64,000 nucleotides of DNA from Aliivibrio fischeri (lineage in GTDB: Bacteria; Pseudomonadota; Gammaproteobacteria; Enterobacterales; Vibrionaceae). The translations under genes and the position numbers were made by a program. Below are positions 41,696 through 50,245 of the stretch, piece by piece; the first letter of the stretch is position 1, and each line of letters begins with the position of its first letter. The stretch covers positions 62,001 through 126,000 of the forward strand of contig NZ_WOBR01000008.1 in assembly GCF_009727955.1 (NCBI RefSeq). Reading direction: 5' to 3'. The notes under the pieces were generated by a model that ran no database searches, had not been told where the DNA came from, and saw only the letters and a program-made list of their open reading frames with translations.

Positions 41696-42610
41696 ATGAT
41701 GTGGTTTAAAAATTGTTTAATTTATCGTTTTACTAAAGAGATTGATCTCAATCCAGAACAACTTGAAAAACAACTGAACGATTTTCGTTTCACGCCATGT
41801 GGCAGCCAAGATATGCAAAAATTTGGCTGGGTGACAGCAATGGGCCGACACGGTGATATGCTGACTCATGTAGCAAGCAATAATATTCTTATCTGTGCCA
41901 AGAAAGAAGAAAAAATGCTTCCAGCATCTGTCATTAAAGAATCAATGAATGCAAAAATTGATGCGCTTGAAGCAGAACAAGGTCGCCCTCTAAAGAAAAA
42001 AGAAAAAGACGCAATTAAAGACGATATCGTGGTTGATTTGCTTCCTCGTGCATTCAGTAAGCACCAACAAACGTATGCGTTAATCCTTCCTGAATCTGGA
42101 TTTATCATTGTAGATGCAGGCAGTTACAAAAAAGCAGAAGACGTTTTAGCACTACTTCGTAAATCTATTGGTAGTTTGCCTGTTGTTCCTCTTACCTCAA
42201 CTCAACCAATTGAGAATGCCTTAACTGAATGGGTGAAAACAGGCTCTTGCCCTCAAGGTTTTGAAATGGGTGAAGAAGCCGAGCTAAAAGCAATTTTAGA
42301 AGATGGCGGAGTGATCCGTTGTAAGCAACAAGAACTGGTATGTGATGAGATCCACGCTCACATTGATGCAAATAAAGTAGTTACAAAATTAGCTCTCACT
42401 TGGCAAGAGCGTTTAGAATTTATTCTTGCTGATGACCTGTCTCTAAAACGTTTAAAATTCAGTGATGAAATTAAAGATCAAAACGAAGATATTGGCTTTG
42501 AAGACAAAGCAGCGCGCTTTGATGCAGATTTCTCGCTAATGAGTTCTGAGCTTGATGCACTTCTACCTGATCTTTTCAAAGCACTTGGTGGCATTGAAGA
42601 GAAAGAGTAA
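41696..42610 (+). CDS. rdgC: RdgC recombination-associated protein
   Basis: Ring-shaped nucleoid protein that binds duplex DNA and limits RecA loading. It has 304 residues. The N-terminal family sequence [14 protein letters not shown] and [20 protein letters not shown] are present; the start may be the second ATG (MWFKN), one codon in. It is divergent from phoB. Its own terminator follows. Confidence 0.93.
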   Translation: MMWFKNCLIYRFTKEIDLNPEQLEKQLNDFRFTPCGSQDMQKFGWVTAMGRHGDMLTHVASNNILICAKKEEKMLPASVIKESMNAKIDALEAEQGRPLKKKEKDAIKDDIVVDLLPRAFSKHQQTYALILPESGFIIVDAGSYKKAEDVLALLRKSIGSLPVVPLTSTQPIENALTEWVKTGSCPQGFEMGEEAELKAILEDGGVIRCKQQELVCDEIHAHIDANKVVTKLALTWQERLEFILADDLSLKRLKFSDEIKDQNEDIGFEDKAARFDADFSLMSSELDALLPDLFKALGGIEEKE

Positions 42611-42618
42611 AAGCTGAT

Positions 42619-42660
42619 AGTGCCAAATAAGTAAATCACTTACTTGGCACTTACTTTTTT
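42619..42660 (+). terminator. rdgC terminator
   Basis: AGTGCCAA...TTGGCACT with an inner TAAGT/ACTTA stem, followed by TACTTTTTT. Confidence 0.85.
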
Positions 42661-42704
42661 CTATATGAAAAAATAACAAGCTAAGCTACTTAGTCTATTC
42701 TCAC

Positions 42705-44246
42705 CTAAGAAAGAACAGCATAAAGCCAATCAGGTATAACAATACAAGCAACAATCGTCACACTAGCAAACACCAACAAACCGTAGTGACTTACGGTAGG
42801 CTTAGCGAACAAATCTTTTTGCTTATCTATAAATTCATTTTGTTGCTGTGTCACCTCTCCCCAGAAGCGACTCACAACAACACCTAAAACTAAAAAAATA
42901 ACCGTACCAATCAAAGCAAACCACGGCCAAGAAATACCACTATATTTAGCAATAAACACCACGATTACACTACCAATACTACCTACTATCACTCCTTTTT
43001 CATTTGCTTGCTTAAAAAACAAACCAAGAAGGAATGACCCTAGACGAATACCAACAAAAATTGAGGTCAGACTTGCAATGGTTTTAAGTACCGACTCATT
43101 AGACACAGCAAGCAAAGCAGGAACAACAACCGAAGCCGCAGCAACAAGGCTCATCTTTCTTGCCACTGATTCATAATGTGCATCAGAAGCAGATTTGTGG
43201 AAAAAGCGTTTGTAGAAATCGAATGTCGCAACGGTTGCCATTGAGTTGTAGGTTGAATCCAATGTAGACATGGCTGCTGCCGATAGCGCAGAGATCACCA
43301 ATCCAACAATTATTGGATTAGTATGGTTAAACACGAAATCGAGAATAACTTCATTACTGTTTTCAAAACTATGATCTTGATAAAAGATGTTTAATAACAC
43401 CCCCATTACAGCAAAAAACAGATAGATAAAGAATGCACCATAGCCACAAAGCAGCATGGATTTTTGAGCGGTTTTAACGTTTTTAGTCGCTAATGTTCTT
43501 TGGATAATCAATTGGTTAGTACCATATACACTCAAGTGTAAGAAGCTTACCGCTACCACCCCCGCCCACAATGTAGTGTCTACGCCCAAATCAAAGTCTA
43601 GATCGATAATATTTAAGTGATCTGGAGACAACACCTCTCCAGCATCAATCTTCATTAACAATAAACAGAAGATCGCAATACTACCAATAATTAGCACTGC
43701 CGACTGCAGCATATCTGTCCATATAACAGTTGATATGCCACCTGCATAAGTATATAGAGCGGTAAATAGAGTGATGTAAATAATGGCCTCTGAAATACCA
43801 ATGGGTAACACTTGTACCAAAATCAGTGCCACCGCATACAAAATTACCCCCGCCGAAATACACTGGACAACAATAAATACGATAGAGTTGATCGTGCGAG
43901 CAACAACGCCAAAACGAAACTCTAGATACTCATAAATTGAGGTTAAACCAAGCTTGTAGAAGACAGGGACAAAGAAAATCACAGCGAAGAAGATCACTAT
44001 CGGATAGTTCAAATGAACGCTCATCGCTTCCATGCCAGAGCTATAAACCCAGCCAGGCATACCCACGAACGTCATAGCACTAATGTAAGTGGCTAGGATC
44101 GACACACCAGCCGTAAACCAGCCAAATTGTTTTCCACCTGTTGAAAAATCGCCACTAGCGCTATAACGATTATTAACTAAGTAGCTGATAAATAAGGTAG
44201 CTAGCACATAAAGAGCAATAACAACAAAACTTGAGTACGTAACCAT
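42705..44246 (-). CDS. Sodium:solute symporter (SSS family)
   Basis: A 513-residue inner-membrane symporter with about 13 hydrophobic helices. SSS-type features include GGKQFGWFTAGVSILATYIS near the N-terminus, YEYLEFRFGVVARTINS, TYAGGISTVIWTDMLQ and SALSAAAMSTLDSTYNSMA. The substrate cannot be read from the sequence. It is divergent from the MFS/SnoaL/LacI genes, and the CRP-type site 96 bp upstream is well placed to activate it. Confidence 0.9.
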   Translation of the reverse strand: MVTYSSFVVIALYVLATLFISYLVNNRYSASGDFSTGGKQFGWFTAGVSILATYISAMTFVGMPGWVYSSGMEAMSVHLNYPIVIFFAVIFFVPVFYKLGLTSIYEYLEFRFGVVARTINSIVFIVVQCISAGVILYAVALILVQVLPIGISEAIIYITLFTALYTYAGGISTVIWTDMLQSAVLIIGSIAIFCLLLMKIDAGEVLSPDHLNIIDLDFDLGVDTTLWAGVVAVSFLHLSVYGTNQLIIQRTLATKNVKTAQKSMLLCGYGAFFIYLFFAVMGVLLNIFYQDHSFENSNEVILDFVFNHTNPIIVGLVISALSAAAMSTLDSTYNSMATVATFDFYKRFFHKSASDAHYESVARKMSLVAAASVVVPALLAVSNESVLKTIASLTSIFVGIRLGSFLLGLFFKQANEKGVIVGSIGSVIVVFIAKYSGISWPWFALIGTVIFLVLGVVVSRFWGEVTQQQNEFIDKQKDLFAKPTVSHYGLLVFASVTIVACIVIPDWLYAVLS

Positions 44247-44334
44247 TTTTAGATTCCGTTTATTATATTACGCAAATTATTCACTGCTAATATTACTTAA
44301 AATTGGATACTTTCCTTTAAAAACCCCCTACAAG

Positions 44335-44350
44335 TGTGATTATTGTCACT
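44335..44350. promoter_or_regulatory. CRP-cAMP site
   Basis: TGTGA-TTATTG-TCACT matches the TGTGA-N6-TCACA consensus in 9 of 10 positions. Its centre is about 96 bp upstream of the SSS symporter start and 250 bp upstream of the MFS start. Confidence 0.75.
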
Positions 44351-44361
44351 AAGATAAATAA

Positions 44362-44371
44362 TTAACGTTAA
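44362..44371. promoter_or_regulatory. Candidate LacI-type operator 1
   Basis: A perfect 10-bp palindrome TTAACGTTAA with a central CpG, 19 bp from the CRP site centre. Assignment to the nearby LacI regulator is inference. Confidence 0.4.
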
Positions 44372-44494
44372 GAATAGTTATATAAGTGTAAATCTTACGC
44401 AGGTGAGATCAAGATCACTAAAAATGACTAAATGGGTACGCATTCATTTTAAATTCGACTTTGATCACGGATCTTTTAACCACAAAAACTCTAT

Positions 44495-44510
44495 TATCTC
44501 TCGAGATATA
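44495..44510. promoter_or_regulatory. Candidate LacI-type operator 2
   Basis: TATCTCTCGAGATATA, centre CpG at 44502-44503, with 7 of 8 symmetric pairs. It lies about 90 bp before the MFS start. Confidence 0.4.
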
Positions 44511-44592
44511 AAGGTGGCGTGCTAACTACTAACAAGTACTACACTGCAATGAAAACCAAACACAACCCATATAAAACAAAGGTTTATTATTC

Positions 44593-45888
44593 ATGAATAC
44601 AAAAAAACACATGAGTGAAGTTCCTATGATTCAAAGGGTAGCTGCTTATCTTGCAATTTTAGTAGGCTACTTTTTTTATTGTTACAACTTTGTAATTATT
44701 GACTACGTACGCCCATACATCATTGAAGCGTATGACGGTATTAACTTAGCGGATACCGCTCAATTCTATACATGGCAGTCAGTTGGTGCGCTTATTGGTG
44801 CCCTAAGCTGTGCATGGGTGGCATCAAACTTTGGTAAAAAATCGACTCTTATTGCCATCACTGCACTAAACGGCGGCGCAACCATCATCAACATGATGTT
44901 TACAGACTATGCAATGTGGGCAGCTATGCGTTTCATCATCGGTATTTCTTTAGGTGGTTACTTCACGGTAGCTGTGAGCCTAATGATCGGTCTATTTACG
45001 CCAACGGTTCGCGGTAAGTTAACAGCATTTGCTTCTTCTATGTTCTCAGTTGCCCTAATGGCAATGGGTGCCTACGCAGCGTTTATCTCAAGTATTGATG
45101 CTCCTTGGCAAAGCCTAATGTGGGTTGGCGGTATTCCTCCTCTAGTGGCTGCTGCACTGATGATCTTTATTCTTCCAAGCGACAAAAAAGTGATCGCTTA
45201 CGGTGAAGAAGAGCAAGCAGAAGCCGAAGCATCAAATGCACCTGCGAAAAAAGGCTCTTGGGGCGAAATGCTTAGCGCCCCTTACCGCAAACTAACCATC
45301 ACTTGTCTACTGCTGGCAGGTCTTAACTTCTATGGCTATCAATTCTTCTCTGGCTTCGTGACAACATACCTAAAAGAAGTTCGTCAATTTGACGGTGCAA
45401 CTATCGGCATCATCTTCTCTATCTCGGCATTCGGCTCTCTATTCGGTGCTTGGGTATGGGGTGCAATCGCAGACAAATACGGGCGTAAGGTAAACGCATT
45501 CGGTTTCATCCTTGCTGGTGTAATGGCTTCAGTATTCTTTGTAGCACCAAGTGACGTGATGATCGGTAGCCTAAACATGTTGGCTATCCTAGGTCTTATT
45601 TACAACTTCGGTTTATCGGCTTCAGCGGTATGGGGCGGGTACTTCTCTGAATTGTTCCCAGCTCATCTACGCAGCTTCGGTGCAGCTCTGTTTCATGGTG
45701 GTCGTATCATCGGTATGTGGGCACCTATGGTTCTGGTATTCATCCAAGAACGCAGCGACCTTGCAACAGCAATGTGGGGCTCACCAATTGTATGGATTGT
45801 GGCTGGCCTGCTGTGGCTATCTCTACCTGAAACATTGAAAGGCGGCATCTTCGACAAGAGCAAAAAAGCGGAAGCAGCTAAGGCTTAA
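44593..45888 (+). CDS. MFS transporter (metabolite:H+ symporter type)
   Basis: A 431-residue, 12-helix permease. MFS loop motifs are visible: GKKSTLIAI between helices 2 and 3, and the GAIADKYGRKVNAFG repeat near residue 300. The overall look is that of sugar/metabolite:H+ symporters. Codon use is strongly biased towards highly expressed choices (AAC, GGT, CGT, CTA), unlike the LacI gene, so it is probably abundant when induced. Start ATG has AAAGG 11 nt upstream; an alternative start is codon 8. Confidence 0.88.
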   Translation: MNTKKHMSEVPMIQRVAAYLAILVGYFFYCYNFVIIDYVRPYIIEAYDGINLADTAQFYTWQSVGALIGALSCAWVASNFGKKSTLIAITALNGGATIINMMFTDYAMWAAMRFIIGISLGGYFTVAVSLMIGLFTPTVRGKLTAFASSMFSVALMAMGAYAAFISSIDAPWQSLMWVGGIPPLVAAALMIFILPSDKKVIAYGEEEQAEAEASNAPAKKGSWGEMLSAPYRKLTITCLLLAGLNFYGYQFFSGFVTTYLKEVRQFDGATIGIIFSISAFGSLFGAWVWGAIADKYGRKVNAFGFILAGVMASVFFVAPSDVMIGSLNMLAILGLIYNFGLSASAVWGGYFSELFPAHLRSFGAALFHGGRIIGMWAPMVLVFIQERSDLATAMWGSPIVWIVAGLLWLSLPETLKGGIFDKSKKAEAAKA

Positions 45889-45933
45889 TTCCCTTTCGCT
45901 AAAGGTCTTTCAAGACAACGAATAAACACTATT

Positions 45934-45995
45934 CCGGCTGAACAGTCAGCCGGTAACAAAGTCCAAATCGAGTCCTGTTCCGAATGTTGACTCGA
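45934..45995 (+). repeat. Two hairpins between the MFS and SnoaL-like genes
   Basis: CCGGCTGA-ACAG-TCAGCCGG (8-bp perfect, 45934-45953) and TCGAGTC...GACTCGA (45968-45995). Neither has a T-run, so they look like mRNA processing or stability elements within one transcript. Confidence 0.55.
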
Positions 45996-46015
45996 CAACA
46001 AAAAGAGAATGAATT

Positions 46016-47032
46016 ATGTCTAAATATCAAGAAGCTAAACGCATTGTTCGCGAATACTTTGATGCAATGGAAAACGCAACTCATGAGAACGTTGCTGAAG
46101 TACTAAAAGCACACACTTCTGAAGATTACTTGTGGCGCGGTGTTTACCCATTCCGTGAGCAAGAAGGCGCTCAAGCTGCAGCTGACGTATTCTGGGCTCC
46201 AATGATGAAATCAATGACTCGCATGCAGCGTCGTCAAGACATCTTCATCGGCGGTAACAACGAAATCAACCCAGATGAAATTTGGGTAATGAGCATGGGT
46301 CACTTCATGGGTCTATTCGACGCTGAATACCTAGGCATGCGCCCTACTGGCAAAATCATGAACGTTCGCTACGCAGAATTTAACTGTGTTGTTGACGGCA
46401 AAATAACTAAGACAGGTCTATTCCTAGACCTACTAGGCATGATGGACCAAGCGGGTTGCTACCCACTACCACCATCAACAGGTAAGCACTTCGTATACCC
46501 TGGCCCACGTAACCACGACGGCCTACTGTTTGAAGATGCAGCACCAGAAGAAGGCGTAGCTACGCTTGCTCTAGTGAACAAAATGGTTGATGACCTATCT
46601 GCACTTAACGACAGCGGCGCTATGGGTTGCCCACCAGAAGTGCTAGAGAAGAGCTGGTCTAAAGATATGATCTGGTACGGCCCATGTGGTATCGGTGCAT
46701 CTTACACCATTCCTCGTTACCAGAAGCAGCACCAACTTCCTTTCCGTAACAACCTGAAAGACAAGAAGTTTAATGGTCACGTTTGTCGCTTCGCTGAAGG
46801 CAGCTTCTCTTGCTTCTTCGGTTGGCCAAACCTATCAAACACGCCAACAGGTGGCTTCCTAGGCATGACTGGTGGCGAAGTTCGCGCAGACATGCAAGTG
46901 GTTGATGTTTACTACCGTGACGGCGACAAGCTATCTGAGAACTGGGTACTGATCGACCTTCCTTACTGGTTGAAGCAGCAAGGCCTGGACGTGTTCGAAC
47001 GCACTTCTACTATCATGAACCCAACACTGTAG
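46016..47032 (+). CDS. SnoaL/NTF2-like two-domain protein
   Basis: A 338-residue cytoplasmic protein. Two NTF2-like cone-fold halves are suggested: residues about 1-150 (AKRIVREYFDAMENATHENV, then GTEYLGMRP-like strand FDAEYLGMRPTGKIMNVRYA) and about 185-330 (the MVDDLSALND opening and MQVVDVYYRDGDKLSENWVL). SnoaL-type proteins are cyclases, isomerases or hydrolases of small metabolites. No catalytic assignment is possible. Highly biased codons match the MFS gene. Context suggests it acts on the substrate imported by the two transporters. Confidence 0.75.
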   Translation: MSKYQEAKRIVREYFDAMENATHENVAEVLKAHTSEDYLWRGVYPFREQEGAQAAADVFWAPMMKSMTRMQRRQDIFIGGNNEINPDEIWVMSMGHFMGLFDAEYLGMRPTGKIMNVRYAEFNCVVDGKITKTGLFLDLLGMMDQAGCYPLPPSTGKHFVYPGPRNHDGLLFEDAAPEEGVATLALVNKMVDDLSALNDSGAMGCPPEVLEKSWSKDMIWYGPCGIGASYTIPRYQKQHQLPFRNNLKDKKFNGHVCRFAEGSFSCFFGWPNLSNTPTGGFLGMTGGEVRADMQVVDVYYRDGDKLSENWVLIDLPYWLKQQGLDVFERTSTIMNPTL

Positions 47033-47077
47033 AACAAATTATTTAAACCGAAAAATAAAAACAAGCGGTAGTATTCA

Positions 47078-47137
47078 AAGTAAAATCTTACTTTGGGGTA
47101 TGACTTGCTAGGAGGATCTTTTCTTCTCCTAGCAAGT
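47078..47137 (+). terminator. Hairpins after the SnoaL-like gene
   Basis: AAAGTAA-AATC-TTACTTT (47078-47095) is followed by a perfect 12-bp stem ACTTGCTAGGAG / CTCCTAGCAAGT (47103-47137). There is no clear T-run, so termination would be inefficient or the element mainly protects the 3' end. Confidence 0.5.
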
Positions 47138-47273
47138 ACACCCACCAACATTAACTGCTCAATAAATAATATTTATATCCTTAATTTTCATAACATTCTA
47201 AGCATTGCTTTATTGAATACCTACCCATTCATGATATCCTGTAAACAGTTAACTTGGCTAAAAAGCATGCTCT

Positions 47274-48287
47274 ATGAATTCACCAAAACAAACAGTAACT
47301 TCAAAAGATGTCGCTAAATTAGCTGGCGTTTCTCAATCTACCGTTTCTCGTGTATTTATCTCGGGTAGTTCTGTATCTGAAAAAACTAAACAGAAAGTAT
47401 TTGAAGCTGCAAAAGCACTAAACTATCGTCCTAACGCATTTGCAAGAAGCCTTACGACTAATGAATCTAAGTTGATTGGCTTAGTTTTCCCTGATGCTGA
47501 CTATCCAATTCATATGAAAACTCTTCAACTCATTTCTACTGAGTTACAAAAACAAGGATATTCAGCAGTACTTATTCCTTGGCAAATAGACGATAACGAT
47601 AACCATTCTATTCCTAACATCTTTCAATATCGTGTTGATGGTGTCATTGCTGCATCTGCTACATTTAACAAGTCGCTTTATGAAGAATGTGAAGAATTCA
47701 ATATCCCAATAGTTCAATATGCACGTGTAGTTAAAGACACTAAGAGTAGTCATGTGGTTAGCGACAATTACGCAGCAGGCCAACTCGCAGCTCAACACTT
47801 TCATCATGTAGGAACAAAATCAGCTGTTTACTTAACGGGCAACGTGCCTACCTACACCAACGGTGAACGCGAAGCAGGTTTTTGCTCAGAATTCGAAGAG
47901 CTGACTGGCAAACAAGCTCGTGTTATTGAAGCTGATTATGATTATCTTGATTCACTCGACACTATTCGAGCTCTCTTTTCAGAATCGACACAACCTCAAG
48001 CGATTTTCTGTGCAACAGATAATTTAGCTATGGCTGTAATGGATATTGCACGCTTAGAATTCAATCTTCGTATTCCAGAAGATATTCAAGTTATTGGTTT
48101 TGATGACATTCCACAAGCCCAATGGTTAAACTACCAGCTCACGACTTTCAAGCAAGATTTCAAACGACTTGCTCGTGAGTCAGTAAAAATTGTGGTTAAT
48201 CAAATTCAAGAACGAAATACCAGCTTAGTTAAGTTAATGATCCCCGTTCAATTTATAGAGCGTAACACGACACAAAAGATTAAATAG
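47274..48287 (+). CDS. LacI-family transcriptional regulator
   Basis: A 337-residue regulator. Helix-turn-helix KDVAKLAGVSQSTVSRVF is at residues 11-28 with the hinge YRPNAFARSL; the periplasmic-binding-like domain follows (GLVFPDADYP, DGVIAASATF, VIGFDDIPQAQWL). It most likely senses the imported substrate and controls the divergent SSS and MFS genes through the CpG-centred palindromes. Shine-Dalgarno is weak and codons are ordinary, consistent with a low-level regulator. Confidence 0.88.
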   Translation: MNSPKQTVTSKDVAKLAGVSQSTVSRVFISGSSVSEKTKQKVFEAAKALNYRPNAFARSLTTNESKLIGLVFPDADYPIHMKTLQLISTELQKQGYSAVLIPWQIDDNDNHSIPNIFQYRVDGVIAASATFNKSLYEECEEFNIPIVQYARVVKDTKSSHVVSDNYAAGQLAAQHFHHVGTKSAVYLTGNVPTYTNGEREAGFCSEFEELTGKQARVIEADYDYLDSLDTIRALFSESTQPQAIFCATDNLAMAVMDIARLEFNLRIPEDIQVIGFDDIPQAQWLNYQLTTFKQDFKRLARESVKIVVNQIQERNTSLVKLMIPVQFIERNTTQKIK

Positions 48288-48517
48288 AAGATCAATTTAG
48301 CATAATCTAAAACAATATATTTTAGACAACCGACTCTATAAAAACATACGTTAATTAATCATGTACAAATAAGTAGACTTGAATCATAAGTAAATATTTA
48401 TAAGGTTCTTCCTCAACCCTAGCACTTCCCTCACTTTCCATGTAAAATCCGGCCTCCTTCATATCTTCAGTGATATGAACTGACTTGAGATCAGAATACT
48501 AAAATTGGGAAGCAATC

Positions 48518-49906
48518 ATGTTTAAACCAGAACTACTTTCGCCTGCGGGCAGCCTTAAAAATATGCGTTACGCGTTTGCCTACGGTGCAGATGCTGTATA
48601 TGCAGGCCAACCACGTTACAGCCTTCGTGTTCGTAACAACGAATTCAACCATGAAAACCTACAGATCGGTATTAACGAAGCGCACGCGCAAGGTAAAAAA
48701 CTGTATGTTGTATGTAATATCCAACCACATAACTCAAAGTTAAAAACCTTCATTCGTGACTTAAAACCAATCGTAGATATGGGTCCTGATGCCCTAATCA
48801 TGTCAGATCCTGGTTTAATCATGATGGTTCGTGAAGCTTTCCCTGATGTGGTTATCCACCTATCAGTTCAAGCTAACGCTGTAAACTGGGCTACTGTTAA
48901 GTTCTGGGCTACCCAAGGTGTTGAACGTGTGATCTTATCTCGTGAATTATCACTAGAAGAAATTGAAGAGATCCGTGAACACTGCCCTGATACTGAATTA
49001 GAAATTTTCGTACACGGTGCATTATGCATGGCGTACTCAGGTCGTTGTCTGCTATCTGGTTACATGAACAAACGTGATCCTAACCAAGGTACGTGCACTA
49101 ATGCATGTCGCTGGGAATACAAAACAGAAGCAGCAAAAGAAGACGAAAATGGTCAAATCGTTGAAGCTAATCCAACTGGTGTTGAGATCCAAGACGTTGA
49201 AGTTCAAAACGAACGTCCAGACAACACTCTAGGCTTAGGTAAACCAACAGACGAAGTAGTTCTTCTTTCTGAATCTCACCGTCCTGAAGAGAAAATGGCT
49301 GCATTTGAAGATGAGCATGGTACTTACATCATGAACTCTAAAGATCTTCGTGCAATCCAACACGTTGAACGTCTAACTAAAATGGGTGTTCACTCTCTAA
49401 AAATTGAAGGTCGTACTAAGTCTTTCTACTACTGTGCTCGTACAGCTCAAGTTTACCGTAAAGCGATTGATGATGCTGTTGCAGGTAAACCATTTGATGA
49501 AAGCCTAATGGGTACGCTAGAAAGCCTAGCTCACCGTGGCTACACAGAAGGTTTCCTACGTCGTCACACACACGATGCATACCAAAACTACGATTACGGT
49601 TACTCTATCTCTGATTCTCAACAATTCGTTGGTGAATTCACAGGTAAACGTCGCGGTGATTTAGCTGAAGTTGATGTTAAGAATAAATTCCTATTAGGTG
49701 ACTCTGTTGAGATCATGACACCACAAGGTAACCTAACACTGACTCTAGATGTAATGGAAAACCGTAAGAGTGAAGCTGTTGAAGAAGCAAAAGGTAATGG
49801 CCACTTTGTTTTCATTCCAGTACCTGCAAATGTGGATCTAGAATACGGTCTTCTAATGCGTAACTTACACACGGGTGAAGATACTCGTAACCCACACGGC
49901 AAGTAA
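48518..49906 (+). CDS. trhP: TrhP tRNA hydroxylation protein (U32 peptidase-like, YegQ)
   Basis: Member of the U32 family that, with prephenate, forms 5-hydroxyuridine at wobble position 34 of several tRNAs. It has 462 residues. The opening FKPELLSPAGSLKNMRYA and EIFVHGALCMAYSGRCLLS are family hallmarks; conserved cysteines lie near residues 176-198 (GTCTNACRWEY), likely iron-sulphur ligands. Immediately followed, 3 bp later, by a ferredoxin, which is plausible as its electron or cluster partner. Confidence 0.92.
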   Translation: MFKPELLSPAGSLKNMRYAFAYGADAVYAGQPRYSLRVRNNEFNHENLQIGINEAHAQGKKLYVVCNIQPHNSKLKTFIRDLKPIVDMGPDALIMSDPGLIMMVREAFPDVVIHLSVQANAVNWATVKFWATQGVERVILSRELSLEEIEEIREHCPDTELEIFVHGALCMAYSGRCLLSGYMNKRDPNQGTCTNACRWEYKTEAAKEDENGQIVEANPTGVEIQDVEVQNERPDNTLGLGKPTDEVVLLSESHRPEEKMAAFEDEHGTYIMNSKDLRAIQHVERLTKMGVHSLKIEGRTKSFYYCARTAQVYRKAIDDAVAGKPFDESLMGTLESLAHRGYTEGFLRRHTHDAYQNYDYGYSISDSQQFVGEFTGKRRGDLAEVDVKNKFLLGDSVEIMTPQGNLTLTLDVMENRKSEAVEEAKGNGHFVFIPVPANVDLEYGLLMRNLHTGEDTRNPHGK

Positions 49907-49909
49907 GTA

Positions 49910-50164
49910 ATGGCGTTATTGATCAATAAAAAATGCATTAACTGTGACATGTGTGAACCTGAGTGTCCAAACGAAGCAATCAGCATGGGTGATGAGATTT
50001 ACGAAATTAATCCAGATCTTTGTACTGAGTGTAAAGGCCACTACGATGCGCCAACGTGCCAATCAGTTTGCCCTATCAGTAACTGCGTTATTTCAGATCC
50101 AGATAATGTAGAAACAGATGAAGAGTTATTAGAAAAATTCGTTAAGATCCAAGGTCTAGCGTAA
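49910..50164 (+). CDS. yfhL: YfhL-type 2x[4Fe-4S] ferredoxin
   Basis: An 84-residue ferredoxin. Cluster ligands C9, C12, C15 and C19 (CINCDMCEPECP), then C38, C41, C50 and C54 (DLCTECKGHYDAPTCQSVCP) plus C59; the 8-residue gap in the second motif is typical of YfhL/Alvin-type ferredoxins. Its start is 3 bp after the trhP stop, so the two are translationally coupled. Low-potential electron donor. Confidence 0.93.
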   Translation: MALLINKKCINCDMCEPECPNEAISMGDEIYEINPDLCTECKGHYDAPTCQSVCPISNCVISDPDNVETDEELLEKFVKIQGLA

Positions 50165-50188
50165 AGTAATCATCTCTTCTGAACCAAA

Positions 50189-50227
50189 TAAAAATGCCCA
50201 GCGATATCACTATCGCTGGGCATTTTT
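50189..50227. terminator. Terminator of trhP-yfhL
   Basis: AAAAATGCCCAGCGATA, TCAC loop, TATCGCTGGGCATTTTT: a perfect 17-bp stem, bidirectional. It also serves the convergent gene at 50246. Confidence 0.95.
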
Positions 50228-50245
50228 GTATCAGGCTTACAGAGC

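Larger units (their letters stand above)
44247..44592. other. Shared divergent promoter region, SSS / MFS genes
   Basis: A 346-bp gap with no ORF. It holds a CRP site at 44335-44350 and two CpG-centred palindromes of the sort LacI-family proteins bind: TTAACGTTAA at 44362-44371, and TATCTCTCGAGATATA at 44495-44510 (7 of 8 pairs). Confidence 0.6.

Noticed and set aside
44408-44425. GTGAGATCAAGATCAC as a second CRP site
   Set aside because: The half-sites are 8 bp apart instead of 6, so it does not fit CRP spacing.
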